Below, in pieces: positions 37,338-47,100 of a stretch of DNA of 64,000 nucleotides; position 1 is the stretch's first letter, and each line of letters starts with the position of its first letter. The position numbers and the translations under genes were made by a program. The stretch comes from Rhodococcus jostii RHA1 (lineage in GTDB: Bacteria; Actinomycetota; Actinomycetes; Mycobacteriales; Mycobacteriaceae): assembly GCF_000014565.1 (NCBI RefSeq), contig NC_008268.1, positions 3,906,001-3,970,000 of the forward strand, in the 5' to 3' direction. The notes beneath the pieces are model-generated. The model saw only the letters and a program-made list of their open reading frames with translations. It made no database searches and was not told the DNA's origin.

Positions 37338-37808
37338 TCAGCGGACGACGACGCCGTCCTGATCGCTGTAGACGGTCTCGCCGGGATTGAACGTGACGCC
37401 GCCGATCTCGATCGGGACGTTCTTCTCGCCGGAGCCGGTCTGGGTGCTCTTGCGGGGGTTGGTGCCCAGTGCCTTGACACCGATGTCGAGGGTCTTCAGG
37501 ATCGCCGAGTCGCGGACCGCGCCGTTGACGATCACACCGGCCCAGCCGTTGTCGACGCCGCGTCCGGCGATGATGTCGCCGACCAGGGCGGTGTGGATGC
37601 TGGCGTCACCGTCGACCACCAGGACGCCGCCGTTGCCGGGTTCGCCGAGGGTCTGCTTGACCAGCAGGTTGTCCTGGAAGCACTTGATGGTCGTGATGGG
37701 GCCGGAGAACACTTCACGGCCGCCGAACTGGATGAACTGCGTGTCGCAGCTCCGGATGTCGGGTCCGATCTCGTCTGCCAGGTCAGCGGTTGCCACGGGT
37801 TCAGTCAT
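37338..37808 (-). CDS. rraA: RraA-family protein
   Basis: A 156-residue member of the RraA family: [39 protein letters not shown] and a C-terminal [24 protein letters not shown]. Enterobacterial RraA binds RNase E, while others are 4-hydroxy-4-methyl-2-oxoglutarate or oxaloacetate aldolases/decarboxylases using the G-x20-R-D motif seen here. The two roles cannot be separated by sequence alone. Confidence 0.92.
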   Translation of the reverse strand: MTEPVATADLADEIGPDIRSCDTQFIQFGGREVFSGPITTIKCFQDNLLVKQTLGEPGNGGVLVVDGDASIHTALVGDIIAGRGVDNGWAGVIVNGAVRDSAILKTLDIGVKALGTNPRKSTQTGSGEKNVPIEIGGVTFNPGETVYSDQDGVVVR

Positions 37809-37849
37809 ACGCGTCAGGATAGAGGGCCGGCGCTGGGAGAATGCGGGGC

Positions 37850-38695
37850 ATGACCATTGCAGTGACAGGAGCCACGGGGTCGATCGGCGGCAAGGTGCTC
37901 GAGCGGCTCGGCGGCGGCGCCGGGGTCCGGCTGATCGGGCGGAACGCGCAGCGGCTCGAGCCGCTGGCCGAGCATTACGACTCCGCGTTCGCGGTGGCCA
38001 CGTATGCCGACGGTCCGGCGATGACCGCCGCGCTGGACGGCGTCCGGTTGCTGTTCCTGGTCTCGGGACACGAGAGCGCCACCCGCCGCGAGGAGCACCG
38101 CACCGCCGTGGACGCCGCCCGTGCCGCCGGGGTGGAGCGGATCGTCTACCTGTCGTTTCTGGGCGCGGCGCCCGAGTGCACGTTCACGTTCGGGCGCGAC
38201 CACTACTTCACGGAGCAGCACATCCGGGAGTCCGGGCTGAAGTACACGTTCCTGCAGGACAGCTGGTACCAGTCGATGATCCCGCTGATGGCCGACGATC
38301 AGGGCGTCATCCGGGGTCCCGCCGGGGACGGCCGGGTGAGCGCGGTCGCGCCCGACGACGTCGCCGATGCGGTGACGGCGGTCCTCACCACCGGCAACGG
38401 CGACCACGACGGCGTCACCTACCGGCTGACCGGGCCGGAGGCGTTCACCCTCACCGAGGCCGCCGAGACGATCACGAGGGTGACCGGACGTTCGGTGCGG
38501 TTCGAGGACGAGACGCTGGACGAGGCGTACGCGTCCCGCGCCCACTTCGGGGCGCCGGATTTCGAGGTCGCAGGGTGGGTGACCTCGTACGCAGCGATCG
38601 CGGCCGGTGAGTTGGCGGTCGTGACGGGGGATGTCGAGACGCTCACCGGACGGCCGCCGCAGACCTTCGCCGACTATCTGAACAGCTACACTTGA
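37850..38695 (+). CDS. NmrA-like NAD(P)-binding protein
   Basis: A 281-residue atypical SDR of the NmrA/quinone-oxidoreductase type. The dinucleotide fingerprint is [15 protein letters not shown] (about residues 6-20), and the family continues with [10 protein letters not shown] and [10 protein letters not shown]. There is no YxxxK pair in the usual place, so it may be a reductase or a redox sensor. The ATG at 37850 is the likely start. It is divergent from rraA and followed 36 bp later by a TetR gene, perhaps its regulator. Confidence 0.85.
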   Translation: MTIAVTGATGSIGGKVLERLGGGAGVRLIGRNAQRLEPLAEHYDSAFAVATYADGPAMTAALDGVRLLFLVSGHESATRREEHRTAVDAARAAGVERIVYLSFLGAAPECTFTFGRDHYFTEQHIRESGLKYTFLQDSWYQSMIPLMADDQGVIRGPAGDGRVSAVAPDDVADAVTAVLTTGNGDHDGVTYRLTGPEAFTLTEAAETITRVTGRSVRFEDETLDEAYASRAHFGAPDFEVAGWVTSYAAIAAGELAVVTGDVETLTGRPPQTFADYLNSYT

Positions 38696-38731
38696 CCCGT
38701 CCTGGCATAGCGAGCGGTAGATAGGTCTTCG

Positions 38732-39409
38732 ATGGTCAGCTCATCCAAGGGTGCGACGCCCACCGAGGTCGGCAACGCAGCGGACTGGCGCCGCCTCGAA
38801 CCCACGAAGTTGACGCCGATCCTCAGCGCCTCCCTCGACGCGTTCTACGAGCACGGTTTCCACGGCACCTCGGTGCGCGACATCGCCCGCCGAGTCGGTG
38901 TCACGGTACCCGCTCTCTATTACCACCACGAGAACAAGGAGGCCGTTCTCCTGGCGCTCCTGGAGCTCTCCACCAGCGACGTCCTCGAGCGTGCCCACGC
39001 CGCGAGCGCCGATGGCGGCGACGATCCGGTGCAGCGACTCGCCAACGTCATCGAGGCGATCGTGCTGCGGATGACCATGCGATCCCGTCTTGCGGCGCTC
39101 GAGAGCGAGGTGCGCTACCTGAGCCCGGAGAACCGGCAGCGTTACCGCACGGTCCGCAAGGGTGTGGAGGAACTGGTCCTCGAGATAGTCAAGGAAGGCA
39201 AGAAGCGGGAGCTCTTCGACGTGTCGGATGCGGCGGAGACGACGCGGGCGCTCCTCGGTATGTGCCAGTCGATTCCGCGCTGGTATCACGCCGAGGGCAA
39301 GCTGACCCCGGACGCGGTGGCCCGCAAGTACGTCGAGATCGCGATGAAGACCGTGGGGTCCATCGAAGCTCCCGTCAAGCCGAAGAAGAGGCGCACCGCC
39401 GGCGTCTGA
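38732..39409 (+). CDS. TetR-family transcriptional regulator
   Basis: A 225-residue regulator with a 25-residue leader before the HTH (SLDAFYEHGFHGTSVRDIARR, VGVTVPALYYHHENKEAVL). The C-terminal domain is of the fatty-acid/acyl-CoA-responsive type by general look only. It lies downstream of the NmrA-like gene. The C-terminus is basic (KPKKRRT). Confidence 0.9.
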   Translation: MVSSSKGATPTEVGNAADWRRLEPTKLTPILSASLDAFYEHGFHGTSVRDIARRVGVTVPALYYHHENKEAVLLALLELSTSDVLERAHAASADGGDDPVQRLANVIEAIVLRMTMRSRLAALESEVRYLSPENRQRYRTVRKGVEELVLEIVKEGKKRELFDVSDAAETTRALLGMCQSIPRWYHAEGKLTPDAVARKYVEIAMKTVGSIEAPVKPKKRRTAGV

Positions 39410-39438
39410 CCGGCGATGCGTCTCGGCAGTTTCGGTTG

Positions 39439-39843
39439 TCAGCTCCCCAGGCCCAGCCCCGGTGACGCGACGGCATCGAATTCCGTCGTCGTCTCGGTCG
39501 GCTCGCCGTTCGGTGGCGCGAACGTGAAGACGGCGGTGTAGCGGCCGGCCTCGTGGGTCCGGATCGCGGCCGTCCCGGCGCCCAGGGTGAGGGGGATCGA
39601 CCGCGCGGTCACGTCGCCGGAGGGGTCGGTGAGTTCCAGCTCGACCGGGGTGGTGCCGTCCGTCCCCGTCGGGGTGGGGGTGACGAGCGCACCGAGCGTC
39701 ACCAGGTTGTTGGCGTAGACGGTTCCGATCGGTGGGACGACGTTGATCTGATAGGTGGTGGCGGCGGTTGCCATGGGGGCCAGAGCGAGTGAGGCCGCTC
39801 CTGCCAGTGCGGCAATGGTCAGGGTCCCTCGCGAGAAGTGCAC
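39439..39843 (-). CDS. Small secreted protein, Ig-like
   Basis: A 134-residue exported protein. The signal peptide is MHFSRGTLTIAALAGAASLALAPMATA, cleaved after ATA. The mature part (about 107 residues) is rich in beta-forming residues (YQINVVPPIGTVYANNLVTL, AVFTFAPPNG) and looks like one Ig-like domain. No cysteine or enzyme motif is seen. Function is unknown. It converges on the TetR gene (29-bp gap). Confidence 0.75.
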   Translation of the reverse strand: MHFSRGTLTIAALAGAASLALAPMATAATTYQINVVPPIGTVYANNLVTLGALVTPTPTGTDGTTPVELELTDPSGDVTARSIPLTLGAGTAAIRTHEAGRYTAVFTFAPPNGEPTETTTEFDAVASPGLGLGS

Positions 39844-39977
39844 AAAATCCCTTCCTGTCGACGGTCTCTACGCGCAGCCACGTTACGGCAGAACCCGGTG
39901 GTATCCGCCCCCATTCACCGTGTGTCCGAAAATAGTTCGAACACACGGCTTTCCGTCGATCACGCTTCCAAAGCGGT

Positions 39978-40883
39978 TCAGGATGCGGTGTTTTCCCGCG
40001 CGACCGTACCGTTGGTGTGCTGCACGGGGCAGGTTCTGGGGAAGGTGCCCAGTTTCTCCACTTCGTACCCGGTCGGGTAGCTGCGAATGTTGGGAAGGTC
40101 GCGGGCGAACTTGGGCTCGGTGCGCACGGGGTAGAACCGGACGAGGCGGGCGCGGGCCTTCAACGCACCCCGCGACAAAGTCCGCGCGAGGCGGGACGGT
40201 CTGCGGTAGGCGAACGCGTCGAGAAGCGGATCGTCCATGAGTGCCCAGGAGAAGCGCTTGATCAGGGCGGCGGGCGCGAGGTTGTTCGGCGGGAACGTGC
40301 AGAGGAGTTCGAGCGTCGAGTCGGCGACGGCGCGGCCACCCCGGTCGAAGAGAAAGTGGTCACGCTCGTAGTCGTCGAGGAATTTCTCGAACGCCTCGAA
40401 GGTCTCGGGAATCTGCTTGATGCCCATGTACTTGCCGAGCGCACGGTAATAGTTGGTGGACCCGACGATCTCGTTGCGGGTGAGTTTCCGCCAGCCGAAG
40501 TCGTCGATCCAGCGCACCGGGGTCACCACGAACGTCGACAGCACGTACCGCATGTCGTCGTTGGAGATGTCGTAGGAGCCGTGCATCTGGTTCATCCGGC
40601 GGATGGCGACGCGACCGGGATCGCTGGTGAAGCCGTGTTCGAGAACGGCGTCGAGGATCAGTCCGGTGTCGTCGTAGCGCTTCTGCACGCGTTCGGTGAA
40701 CTCGCCGGTCTCGAACAGCAACCGGCCGATGGTGGGCACGGCGTACGTCCGGAACAGCGCGAAGCTGAGGGCTTGGTTGATGTCCCAGGGAAATTCCTGA
40801 GTGGCGAGAATCCGGTACATCTCTTCGTGCTGCGTCTCGGGATCGAGTCGGTCGGTCCGGCGACGTAGATCGAAGCGTTTCAT
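39978..40883 (-). CDS. MpaB/DUF2236-family oxygenase
   Basis: A 301-residue member of the family that includes mycophenolic acid oxygenase MpaB and latex-clearing protein. The family pattern is seen in QHEEMYRILATQEFPWD, GRVAIRRMNQMHGSYDISNDD and VTPVRWIDDFGWR; several of these His/Arg residues would bind haem. The substrate is unknown. The ATG at 40883 gives MKRFDLRRR. It is divergent from the IclR regulator, 115 bp apart, which may control it. Confidence 0.85.
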   Translation of the reverse strand: MKRFDLRRRTDRLDPETQHEEMYRILATQEFPWDINQALSFALFRTYAVPTIGRLLFETGEFTERVQKRYDDTGLILDAVLEHGFTSDPGRVAIRRMNQMHGSYDISNDDMRYVLSTFVVTPVRWIDDFGWRKLTRNEIVGSTNYYRALGKYMGIKQIPETFEAFEKFLDDYERDHFLFDRGGRAVADSTLELLCTFPPNNLAPAALIKRFSWALMDDPLLDAFAYRRPSRLARTLSRGALKARARLVRFYPVRTEPKFARDLPNIRSYPTGYEVEKLGTFPRTCPVQHTNGTVARENTAS

Positions 40884-40998
40884 GAGTTTCACTTCCTGCA
40901 GCGGCTGTGACGGATGGCCAGGCAATTTAGCGATCGTTCAGACAGCTCGACTGTATCCCTCGTCACAGTGCGCCGCCAGAGTGGCATTATGCAAACAC

Positions 40999-41904
40999 AT
41001 GGCACGAAATTCACCGCAGACCGAACGTATCGTGATGCTCACGGAACTCCTGGCAGACGAGCCGGAGACGCCCCGCAGCCTCGCCGACATCGCCCGGCAC
41101 CTCGGCGTCGCGAAGGCCACCTGCTATCCGATGGTCGTGGCCCTGACCGAGGCCGGTTGGCTCATCCGGCACCCCAGCCGCAAGACCTACCGTCTCGGGC
41201 CGGCGCTGATCCCGGTCGGGCGCGCCGCCGAGACGGCCACGGACGTCGTCGACCTCGCGCGGTCGGTGATGCACGAACTGGCCGACGCGTCCGACATGGC
41301 GTCCATCGCGTTCGTACAATCGGGCAGCGACGTGGTGGTCGCGGAGGTGGTGCAGCCGGTCGGGGGACGCCGCGGAACCCTGGGTCTGCGGCTCGGCGAC
41401 AAGGTGCTGCTCGCGCCGCCCATCGGTTCGGGGATCGCGGCCTGGTATCCGCCGGAACGGCGCGAGGAATGGTATGCCCTCGGCGGGCAGAATCTCGGAG
41501 TCGACGTGGACGTGCTGCGGGCAACATACGAGCCGGCCCTCGCGCTCGTCCGGGAGCGCGGATACGCGATGGAATGCATGGAGCAGCAACAGCATTCGCT
41601 CGCGGATGCCGTGTCGGAACTCCGCGGTCGCGGTGTGGGCGGGCACCGCTCGACCGTCGCGTTGCGGGAGGCGCGCAAATTGTTGTCGGCGGATGCGGTG
41701 GTCGGTGACATCGACCCGGAGGGCAGCTACCAACCGCTGTCGATCAATGCGGCGGCATTCAACCGTGACAGTGAACCCGCGGTCGTGCTGTGCGTCGCCG
41801 ACGCGTCCCGGCCGATGTCGGGTGTGCGCACGGCGGAGATCGGTGAAATGGTCCGCGACGCCGCGGCGCGGGTGACGGCCGCCATGCACGGCCGCCACCC
41901 GTGA
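40999..41904 (+). CDS. IclR-family transcriptional regulator
   Basis: A 301-residue regulator. The winged HTH is at residues 8-65 (SLADIARHLGVAKATCYPMVVAL, YRLGPALIPVG) and the IclR effector domain at about 75-295. The ATG at 40999 gives MARNSPQTERI. It probably controls the divergent MpaB-type oxygenase gene. The stop lies inside a long hairpin shared with the carboxylase genes. Confidence 0.9.
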   Translation: MARNSPQTERIVMLTELLADEPETPRSLADIARHLGVAKATCYPMVVALTEAGWLIRHPSRKTYRLGPALIPVGRAAETATDVVDLARSVMHELADASDMASIAFVQSGSDVVVAEVVQPVGGRRGTLGLRLGDKVLLAPPIGSGIAAWYPPERREEWYALGGQNLGVDVDVLRATYEPALALVRERGYAMECMEQQQHSLADAVSELRGRGVGGHRSTVALREARKLLSADAVVGDIDPEGSYQPLSINAAAFNRDSEPAVVLCVADASRPMSGVRTAEIGEMVRDAAARVTAAMHGRHP

Positions 41905-41940
41905 GTACTTGCCAACCGCGGGCGGTTGACAAGTACTCAC
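41901..41940. terminator. Bidirectional terminator between IclR and accA genes
   Basis: A 19-bp stem with a single mismatch: GTGAGTACTTG-C-CAACCGC pairs with GCGGTTG-A-CAAGTACTCAC around a 2-base centre. It contains the IclR stop codon and ends 3 bases before the accA stop on the other strand. Confidence 0.9.
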
Positions 41941-41943
41941 AAG

Positions 41944-43725
41944 CTATTTCAGTTCGGCGAGGACGGTGCCCTGGGTGATGGCGGCGCCGGGTTCGACGGC
42001 GAGGCCGGTGACGACGCCGGCCTTGTGGGCGTTGACGGGGTTTTCCATCTTCATGGCCTCGAGGACGGCGATGAGGTCGCCCTCGGCGACTTGTTGGCCT
42101 TCTTCGACGGCGACCTTGACGACGGTGCCCTGCATCGGGGCGGTGACGGCGTCACCGGAGGCGGCGCCGCCGTGGGCGCCGCCGCGGGTGCGGGCCTTGG
42201 GCTTCTTGCGGACCGCCCCGGGTGCGGCACCGCCGCCGGTGCCGAGGGTGAACTGGCCGGGCAGGGACACCTCGACGCGGCGGCCGCCGACCTCGACGAC
42301 GACGTTCTGCCGGGGCAGGGTGTCGTCCTCGTCGATCGGCTGGGTGCCGGTGAACGGTTCGATCTGGTTGTCCCATTCGGTTTCGATCCACTTGGTGTAG
42401 ACGTCGAAGGAGGTGCCGTCGCCGATGAAGGCGGGGTCGGAGACGACGGCCCGGTGGAACGGGATGACGGTGGCCAGGCCTTCGACCTGGAATTCGGCGA
42501 GGGCGCGGCGGGCGCGGGCCAGGGCCTCGTCGCGGGTGGCGCCGGTGACGATGAGTTTGGCGAGCATGGAGTCGAACTGGCCGCCGATCACCGAGCCGGT
42601 TTCGACGCCGGAGTCCATCCGGACGCCGGGGCCGGTGGGGGGCACGAACTTGGTGACCGGGCCGGGGGCGGGCAGGAAGCCGCGGCCGGCGTCCTCGCCG
42701 TTGATGCGGAATTCGAAGGCGTGGCCGCGGGGGGTGGGGTCCTCGGTGAGGTCGAGGCGTTCACCGTTGGCGATCTTGAACTGTTGCAGGACCAGGTCGA
42801 TGCCGGCGGTTTCCTCGGTGACGGGGTGTTCGACCTGCAGGCGGGTGTTGACCTCGAGGAAGGAGACGGTGTCGCCCTGGACGAGGTATTCGACGGTGCC
42901 GGCGCCGTAGTAGCCGGCCTCTTTGCAGATGGCCTTGGCGGAGGTGTGGATGCGGTGGCGTTGGTCGTCGGTGAGGAACGGGGCGGGGGCCTCCTCGACG
43001 AGTTTCTGGAAGCGGCGTTGCAGGGAGCAGTCGCGGGTGCCGGCGACGATGACGTTGCCGTGCTGGTCGGCGATGACCTGGGCTTCGACGTGGCGGGCCT
43101 TGTCCAGATACTGTTCGACGAAGCATTCGCCGCGGCCGAACGCGGCGACGGCCTCGCGGGTGGCGGAGTCGAACAGTTCGGGGATTTCCTCGATGGTGTG
43201 GGCGACCTTCATGCCGCGGCCGCCGCCGCCGAACGCGGCCTTGATGGCGACGGGGACCCCGTATTCCTGGGCGAAGGCGATGACCTCGTCGGCGTTCTTG
43301 ACGGGGTCCTTGGTGCCGGCGGCCATCGGGGCCTTGGCTTTTTCGGCGATGTGCCGGGCGGTGACCTTGTCGCCGAGGTCGCGGATCGATTGCGGGGAGG
43401 GGCCGATCCAGATCAGGCCGGCGTCGATCACGGCCTGCGCGAAGTCGGCGTTCTCGGAGAGGAAACCGTAGCCGGGGTGGATGGCGTCGGCGCCGGACTT
43501 GGCGGCAGCGTCCAAGATTTTGTCGAACACCAGGTAGGACTCGGCGGAGGTCTGCCCGCCGAGGGCGAATGCTTCGTCGGCCAGGCGCACGAACGGGGCG
43601 TCGGCGTCGGGTTCGGCGTAGACGGCGACGCTGGCCAGGCCGGCATCGGCGGCGGCCCGGATCACCCGCACTGCAATCTCACCGCGGTTCGCGACGAGCA
43701 CCTTGGAAATACGTGCACTACTCAT
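41944..43725 (-). CDS. accA: Acyl-CoA carboxylase alpha chain (biotin carboxylase plus biotin carrier)
   Basis: Carboxylates its own biotin, which the beta subunit then uses to make malonyl- or methylmalonyl-CoA. The 593-residue protein has a biotin carboxylase domain (residues 1-450: [21 protein letters not shown]-binding [25 protein letters not shown]) and a C-terminal carrier domain with the biotinylated Lys in EAMKMENPV (about 559-567). It resembles mycobacterial AccA3. It is the last gene of accD-accE-accA, 26 bp after accE. Confidence 0.96.
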   Translation of the reverse strand: MSSARISKVLVANRGEIAVRVIRAAADAGLASVAVYAEPDADAPFVRLADEAFALGGQTSAESYLVFDKILDAAAKSGADAIHPGYGFLSENADFAQAVIDAGLIWIGPSPQSIRDLGDKVTARHIAEKAKAPMAAGTKDPVKNADEVIAFAQEYGVPVAIKAAFGGGGRGMKVAHTIEEIPELFDSATREAVAAFGRGECFVEQYLDKARHVEAQVIADQHGNVIVAGTRDCSLQRRFQKLVEEAPAPFLTDDQRHRIHTSAKAICKEAGYYGAGTVEYLVQGDTVSFLEVNTRLQVEHPVTEETAGIDLVLQQFKIANGERLDLTEDPTPRGHAFEFRINGEDAGRGFLPAPGPVTKFVPPTGPGVRMDSGVETGSVIGGQFDSMLAKLIVTGATRDEALARARRALAEFQVEGLATVIPFHRAVVSDPAFIGDGTSFDVYTKWIETEWDNQIEPFTGTQPIDEDDTLPRQNVVVEVGGRRVEVSLPGQFTLGTGGGAAPGAVRKKPKARTRGGAHGGAASGDAVTAPMQGTVVKVAVEEGQQVAEGDLIAVLEAMKMENPVNAHKAGVVTGLAVEPGAAITQGTVLAELK

Positions 43726-43751
43726 CGAAATGTCTTCCCTTTTCTACAGTT

Positions 43752-44051
43752 TCAGTAGCCTGCGTTGACCAGGACGGCAGCGGCGGCTACTTGCCGACGC
43801 AGAATGAGGGCGGGAGTGCCCCACGAATCGTTATCGGACGCGGGCGCTTCCGCCGCGGAACCGGACGAGGCGATCGCAGCGAACACTGCGAGCACCGCGG
43901 CGATGTCGGTGTCGCTCGGGTTGCCCGTGAACGTCACGGCCGGCGCCGCCGGCGGCTCTTCAGCGATGTCGGCGTCCAGCGCGATCTCGTCGAGCACCTC
44001 GTCAACCGCCAATTCTGCGGTCAAGGTGCCAAACGATTCGCCGCCGCTCAT
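43752..44051 (-). CDS. accE: Acyl-CoA carboxylase epsilon subunit
   Basis: A 99-residue subunit found only in actinobacterial acyl-CoA carboxylases, where it joins and activates the alpha-beta complex. The C-terminal signature is clear: [20 protein letters not shown] followed by a W and basic residues. The N-terminal half is acidic. It overlaps accD by 4 bp (ATGA). The C-terminal end after LILRRQ is longer and more hydrophobic than I would expect. Confidence 0.85.
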   Translation of the reverse strand: MSGGESFGTLTAELAVDEVLDEIALDADIAEEPPAAPAVTFTGNPSDTDIAAVLAVFAAIASSGSAAEAPASDNDSWGTPALILRRQVAAAAVLVNAGY

Positions 44052-45670
44052 AGGGGGATGTTCCCATGCTTCTTGGGCGGGAGGGTGACCATCTTGCGTT
44101 CGAGGAGGCGCAGGGCGGCCACGATCTGTCCGCGGGTGTGGGACGGGGGGATGACGGCGTCGACGTAGCCGCGTTCGGCGGCGACGTACGGGTTGACGAG
44201 GGTGTCCTCGTATTCCTGTTGCAGTTGCAGGCGCAGGGCGTCGACGTCGTCGCCGTTGCGGGCGGCCTCGAGGAGGCGTTTGCGGTAGACGAAGCCGACG
44301 GCGCCGGAGGCGCCCATGACGGCGATCTGGGCGGTGGGCCAGGCGAGGTTGACGTCGGCGCCCATGTGCTTGGAGCCCATCACGTCGTAGGCGCCGCCGT
44401 AGGCCTTGCGGGTGATGACGGTGATCTTCCCGACGGTGGCCTCGCCGTAGGCGTAGAGCAGTTTCGCGCCGCGGCGGATGATGCCGTTGTATTCCTGGTC
44501 GGTGCCGGGCAGGAAGCCGGGGACGTCGACGAGGGTGATGATGGGGACGTTGAACGCGTCGCAGGTGCGCACGAAGCGGGCGGCTTTTTCGGAGGCGTCG
44601 ATGTCGAGGCAGCCGGCGAAGACGGTGGGCTGGTTGGCGACGATCCCGACGCTACGGCCGTCGACGCGGCCGAAGCCGACGACGATGTTGCCGGCGCGTT
44701 CGGCCTGGACCTCGAGGAATTCGTCGTCGTCGAGGATGCGGCGGATGACCTCGTGCATGTCGTAGGGCTGGTTCGCCGAGTCCGGGATGAGGGTGTCGAG
44801 TTCGAGGTCCTCGGCGGTCAGCGAGTCGTCGATGGAGCCGGTGATCGGGTCGGTGGGCAGCATCCGGGGGGCCGCGGCCTGATTGTTGGACGGCAGGTAG
44901 GACAGCAGGTCCTTGACGTAGTCGAGGGCGTCTTGTTCGCCGGAGGCGACGTAGTGGGCGACGCCGGACTTGACCATGTGGGTGTGCGCGCCGCCCAGAT
45001 CTTCCATGGTGACGTCTTCGCCGGTGACGGTTTTGATGACGTCGGGGCCGGTGACGAACATCTGGGAGGTCTGGTCGACCATGACGACGAAGTCGGTCAG
45101 GGCGGGGGAGTAGACGTGGCCGCCGGCGGCGGGGCCCATGATCAGGGAGATCTGCGGGATGACCCCGGAGGCCTGGACGTTGCGGTGGAAGATTTCGCCG
45201 TAGAGGCCGAGGGAGACGACGCCTTCCTGGATGCGGGCGCCGGCGCCTTCGTTGATGCCGATCAGGGGGCGCCCGGTCTTGAGGGCCAGGTCCATGACCT
45301 TGACGATTTTTTCGCCGTAGATTTCGCCGAGGGAGCCGCCGAAGACGGTGGCGTCCTGGGAGAACACGCAGACGTCGCGGCCGTCGACGGTGCCGTAGCC
45401 GGTGACGACGCCATCGCCGACGGGGCGGTTGTCGGCGAGGCCGAAGTTCACCGAGCGGTGCCGGGCGAGGGCGTCGAGTTCGACGAAGCTGCCCTCGTCG
45501 AGCAGGGCGGTGATGCGTTCGCGGGCGGTGAGCTTGCCCTTGGCGTGGACCTTTTCGACCGCGGCTTCACCGCTCGGGTGCTGCGCCTCGGCCTGACGAT
45601 TACGCAGGTCGGCGAGCTTTCCCGCCGTCGTGTGAATATCGGGCGTGACCGCCGAATCTGTGACTGTCAT
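44048..45670 (-). CDS. accD: Acyl-CoA carboxylase beta chain (carboxyltransferase)
   Basis: Transfers the carboxyl group from biotin to acetyl- or propionyl-CoA. The 540-residue protein has both carboxyltransferase halves: the acyl-CoA oxyanion loop ([14 protein letters not shown], about residues 150-160) and the biotin one ([15 protein letters not shown]). It resembles AccD5/PccB, the propionyl-CoA type; the residue that sets acyl length cannot be judged without an alignment. It starts the accD-accE-accA operon that would supply precursors for fatty and mycolic acids. Confidence 0.95.
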   Translation of the reverse strand: MTVTDSAVTPDIHTTAGKLADLRNRQAEAQHPSGEAAVEKVHAKGKLTARERITALLDEGSFVELDALARHRSVNFGLADNRPVGDGVVTGYGTVDGRDVCVFSQDATVFGGSLGEIYGEKIVKVMDLALKTGRPLIGINEGAGARIQEGVVSLGLYGEIFHRNVQASGVIPQISLIMGPAAGGHVYSPALTDFVVMVDQTSQMFVTGPDVIKTVTGEDVTMEDLGGAHTHMVKSGVAHYVASGEQDALDYVKDLLSYLPSNNQAAAPRMLPTDPITGSIDDSLTAEDLELDTLIPDSANQPYDMHEVIRRILDDDEFLEVQAERAGNIVVGFGRVDGRSVGIVANQPTVFAGCLDIDASEKAARFVRTCDAFNVPIITLVDVPGFLPGTDQEYNGIIRRGAKLLYAYGEATVGKITVITRKAYGGAYDVMGSKHMGADVNLAWPTAQIAVMGASGAVGFVYRKRLLEAARNGDDVDALRLQLQQEYEDTLVNPYVAAERGYVDAVIPPSHTRGQIVAALRLLERKMVTLPPKKHGNIPL

Positions 45671-45838
45671 CTATGACTGCTCTTCCCGTCGAGGCTGTCG
45701 GAACCTGCGCTGCACCCTGTGGGGTACGCGGTTCGTGGGATTACCCACTCGGACGCCGCCACTTTAACGCATTACTTATCGATCGTTCACGTGCGCTGCG
45801 TCACTGTCGAGGTGAGAGTGTGATGCATCATGCTGCCG

Positions 45839-46228
45839 CTACTGGTCCTCGGTGCGGCCGTGGCGGCGCTCGTAGTCCTCGCGCGTGCGGTCGGCGCGGC
45901 GCTGCGCCTTCTCGCCCACGAGGTCCGGATCGAGGCCGTGGCTGAGCAGACGGTGGCGACGGTAGATGTTCATCAGCGCGACCGCAAAGTAGAGCAGGGG
46001 GAGCAGCAGGAGGGCCATCATCGCCAGCGGGATCCAGATGGGACCGGGGATGAGGAGGAACAACGCCAGCACCGCGGCGACGGGAAGCATGAAGCGGAGG
46101 ACGTACCGCACCGAGGCTCCCGGCCCGACGAGGTCGTTGCGGACCCAGTCCTGCATCGAATCCGGCAGCGTGCGACCGAACAGATACCCGACGTACTGAC
46201 GGGGGCTGGGACGCTGCGCATCGGACAT
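45839..46228 (-). CDS. DUF5313-family membrane protein
   Basis: A 129-residue protein. The N-terminal part (PSPRQYVGYLFGRTLPDSMQDWVRNDL) is the DUF5313 pattern, and two adjacent membrane helices follow (about residues 45-88). The C-terminus is basic. Function is unknown; the family is confined to mycolic-acid actinobacteria as far as I know. TATCCT (46236-46241 on the minus strand) lies 7 bases before the ATG, with no Shine-Dalgarno site, so it may be leaderless. Confidence 0.85.
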   Translation of the reverse strand: MSDAQRPSPRQYVGYLFGRTLPDSMQDWVRNDLVGPGASVRYVLRFMLPVAAVLALFLLIPGPIWIPLAMMALLLLPLLYFAVALMNIYRRHRLLSHGLDPDLVGEKAQRRADRTREDYERRHGRTEDQ

Positions 46229-46260
46229 GGGTCCCAGGATAGTGCTGAAAAACGGAGCGA

Positions 46261-46285
46261 ACTCGACGACGGTGCGTCATCGAGT
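46261..46285 (-). terminator. Hairpin terminator after the MerR gene
   Basis: ACTCGACGACG (46261-46271) pairs with CGTCATCGAGT (46275-46285) with one mismatch and a GTG loop. On the minus strand it is followed by TCGCTCCGTTTTTC, so it fits a terminator for the MerR gene just upstream. Confidence 0.75.
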
Positions 46286-46299
46286 CCGCGCTGTTCCCG

Positions 46300-47061
46300 T
46301 TACCGCTGCTCGGCATTCGCGACGATGACGTCCCGGACGTACTGCGCGAGACCGGGGGCGACGTCGTCGTAGTGCCGGCGAAAGCGGTCGTCGGCGAGAT
46401 ACATCTCGGCGAGGTTCACCTGCATTGCGTAATCGCAGTCGTAGAACCGTTCGATGCCGGCGCGGTGTTCCTCGGCGAGTGCGTTGGCCCGATCGGAACC
46501 GGGTTCGACGCCGTCGGCCATCGCCTGCGCGAGCGACGCCTCGAATGCGTCTCCCTCGGCCTTGATTCGCTTCCAGTCCTCTTTGCTCATCTTCGCGGAC
46601 CGCTGCTGGGACTGCTTCCACGCGTCGGTGTCGCCCCAGCGCTCTTCGGCCTCGGCGGCGTACTCCTCGCCCGGCCAGTTGTCGCCGAAGATTTCGTTCT
46701 GCTCTTCGGGGGTGAGCTGAATGCCCATGCTTCTCGCCTCCATCATCTTCTCCACGGCTGCAGCCATCTCGTGTAAGCGATCGATCCGTTCGCTCAGCAA
46801 CGCGTGCTGTCGCCGTAGATGCGCGAGGGCATCGACGTCCGGGTCGTCGAGGAGGGCTGCGATCTCCTCGAGGGGGAAACCCAGTTCGCGGTACGTCAGC
46901 ACGCGGTGCAGACGTTCCACGTCGGCGTCCGAATAGCTGCGGTACCCACCGGGTGTGCGGTCGGACGGTGTCACCAGACCGATCTCGTCGTAGTGGTGCA
47001 GGGTGCGCACACTCACTCCGACCAGCCTGGCGACCACGCCGACCGTGTGTTTCTCGCTCAC
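46300..47061 (-). CDS. MerR-family regulator with TipAS-type C-terminal domain
   Basis: A 253-residue regulator. The MerR HTH (residues 7-75: GVVARLVGVSVRTLHHYDEIGLV, GYRSYSDADVERL) is followed by a coiled linker (about 80-120) and a TipAS domain (about 130-250, with NEIFGDNWPGEEYAAEAEERWGDTDAWKQS in part). TipA proteins sense thiopeptide or other multidrug ligands and often activate their own promoter. No obvious target gene lies beside it; the ligase gene upstream is on the same strand 39 bp away. Confidence 0.92.
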   Translation of the reverse strand: MSEKHTVGVVARLVGVSVRTLHHYDEIGLVTPSDRTPGGYRSYSDADVERLHRVLTYRELGFPLEEIAALLDDPDVDALAHLRRQHALLSERIDRLHEMAAAVEKMMEARSMGIQLTPEEQNEIFGDNWPGEEYAAEAEERWGDTDAWKQSQQRSAKMSKEDWKRIKAEGDAFEASLAQAMADGVEPGSDRANALAEEHRAGIERFYDCDYAMQVNLAEMYLADDRFRRHYDDVAPGLAQYVRDVIVANAEQR

Positions 47062-47100
47062 GTCCTCTACCGTGCAGCCTGACGTCGCGTGAGGGTCAAC

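Noticed and set aside
41926..43758. A 610-residue open frame antisense to accA
   Set aside because: Composed of Gly/Asp/Val/Leu from the complement of C-rich third codon positions; the sense strand encodes a full biotin carboxylase.
44066..45676. A 536-residue open frame antisense to accD
   Set aside because: Same reason: shadow of a highly biased coding gene with no recognisable motif.
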